Shown: positions 63,971 through 64,000 of the stretch, in pieces | How positions within the stretch are numbered: the stretch's first letter is position 1 | Layout: each line of letters begins with the position of its first letter | NCBI RefSeq assembly: GCF_028680575.1 | Contig: NZ_JAPCKI010000002.1 | Location: forward strand, 124,001 to 188,000 | DNA from: Acidovorax benzenivorans | Lineage (GTDB): Bacteria; Pseudomonadota; Gammaproteobacteria; Burkholderiales; Burkholderiaceae_C | DNA length: 64,000 bases | Direction of reading: 5' to 3' | Program-made: the position numbers and the translations under genes | Notes under the pieces: model-generated | The model's database searches: none | What the model was told of the DNA's origin: nothing | Seen by the model: only the letters and a program-made list of their open reading frames with translations

Positions 63971-64000
63971 TCAGTCGGCCGTGGGCTGGGCCAGTTGCTC
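63971..64000 (-). CDS. Possible C-terminal end of a gene running out of the window
   Basis: On the minus strand nine codons (EQLAQPTAD) run to a TGA at 63971-63973. The sequence is too short for any call; it is noted because the space between it and the DUF2855 start (about 80 bases) fits a gene end. Confidence 0.25.
   Translation of the reverse strand, partial: EQLAQPTAD

Noticed and set aside
1..64000. CRISPR array, prophage, insertion sequence or tRNA gene
   Set aside because: No regular spaced repeats, transposase, integrase or tRNA-like cloverleaf was found when reading both strands; the repeats seen are scattered single copies.

Overview
The window looks like chromosomal DNA from a high-GC member of the Comamonadaceae (order Burkholderiales), most like Acidovorax and its relatives. 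The basis is indirect: a PHA-system gene, Bug/TctC binding proteins, a liv-type ABC cluster beside CoA ligases, the 2-aminobenzoyl-CoA pathway, and a dispersed palindromic repeat of a kind I associate with this family. I see no prophage, transposase, CRISPR array, tRNA or rRNA.

Layout. 1-2.1 kb: a truncated PHA-system gene, a lipoprotein metallopeptidase, and tag. 2.1-3.8 kb: an MFS transporter and arsC. 3.8-15.8 kb: a full carbon-phosphorus lyase locus. phnF, a DUF1045 2H-phosphoesterase-like gene and phnN lie on the minus strand. phnG-H-I-J, a GNAT gene and phnK-L-M lie on the plus strand, followed by phnC-D-E and an HD-domain gene. A PhnF-type operator precedes each plus-strand unit, and phnC also has a Pho box. 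phnC carries a one-base frameshift. 15.8-17.3 kb: an Lrp/AsnC regulator divergent from an EamA exporter. 17.4-24.5 kb: an aerobic 2-aminobenzoate (anthranilate) CoA pathway on the minus strand, with a MarR regulator, a monooxygenase/reductase, a hydratase, an acyl-CoA dehydrogenase, a CoA ligase and a RidA deaminase. 24.5-28.7 kb: a cyclopropane synthase, a DUF1840 gene and two Bug proteins.

29-37.8 kb: one minus-strand group with a long-chain acyl-CoA ligase, LivG, LivH, LivM, LivK and LivF, and a PaaK-like ligase. Its promoter region shares a 17/18-base operator-like motif with the region between a second LivK-type protein and a Crp/Fnr regulator at 40.7-42.8 kb. Between them lies a type II secretion accessory pair (ExeA, GspB). 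42.9-53.3 kb: a chemoreceptor; a DUF4394 lipoprotein, a cupredoxin-like protein and a GGDEF/EAL protein; an RluF-like enzyme; a lipase-like hydrolase; a DHH phosphoesterase; and an aquaporin. 53.6 kb: htpG behind a sigma-32-like promoter. 56.4-60.8 kb: a large eight-repeat DUF11 protein with an IPTL-CTERM sorting signal, followed by a broken exosortase H gene. The end holds an orphan OmpR-type regulator, srkA and a DUF2855 gene.

Three observations stand out. A palindromic repeat of about 50-65 bp occurs at least nine times, and four copies are read in frame inside otherwise intact enzyme genes. The exosortase H gene next to its probable substrate is broken by two frameshifts and a stop codon. 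The C-P lyase locus lacks phnP but pairs a 2H-phosphoesterase-like gene with phnN.
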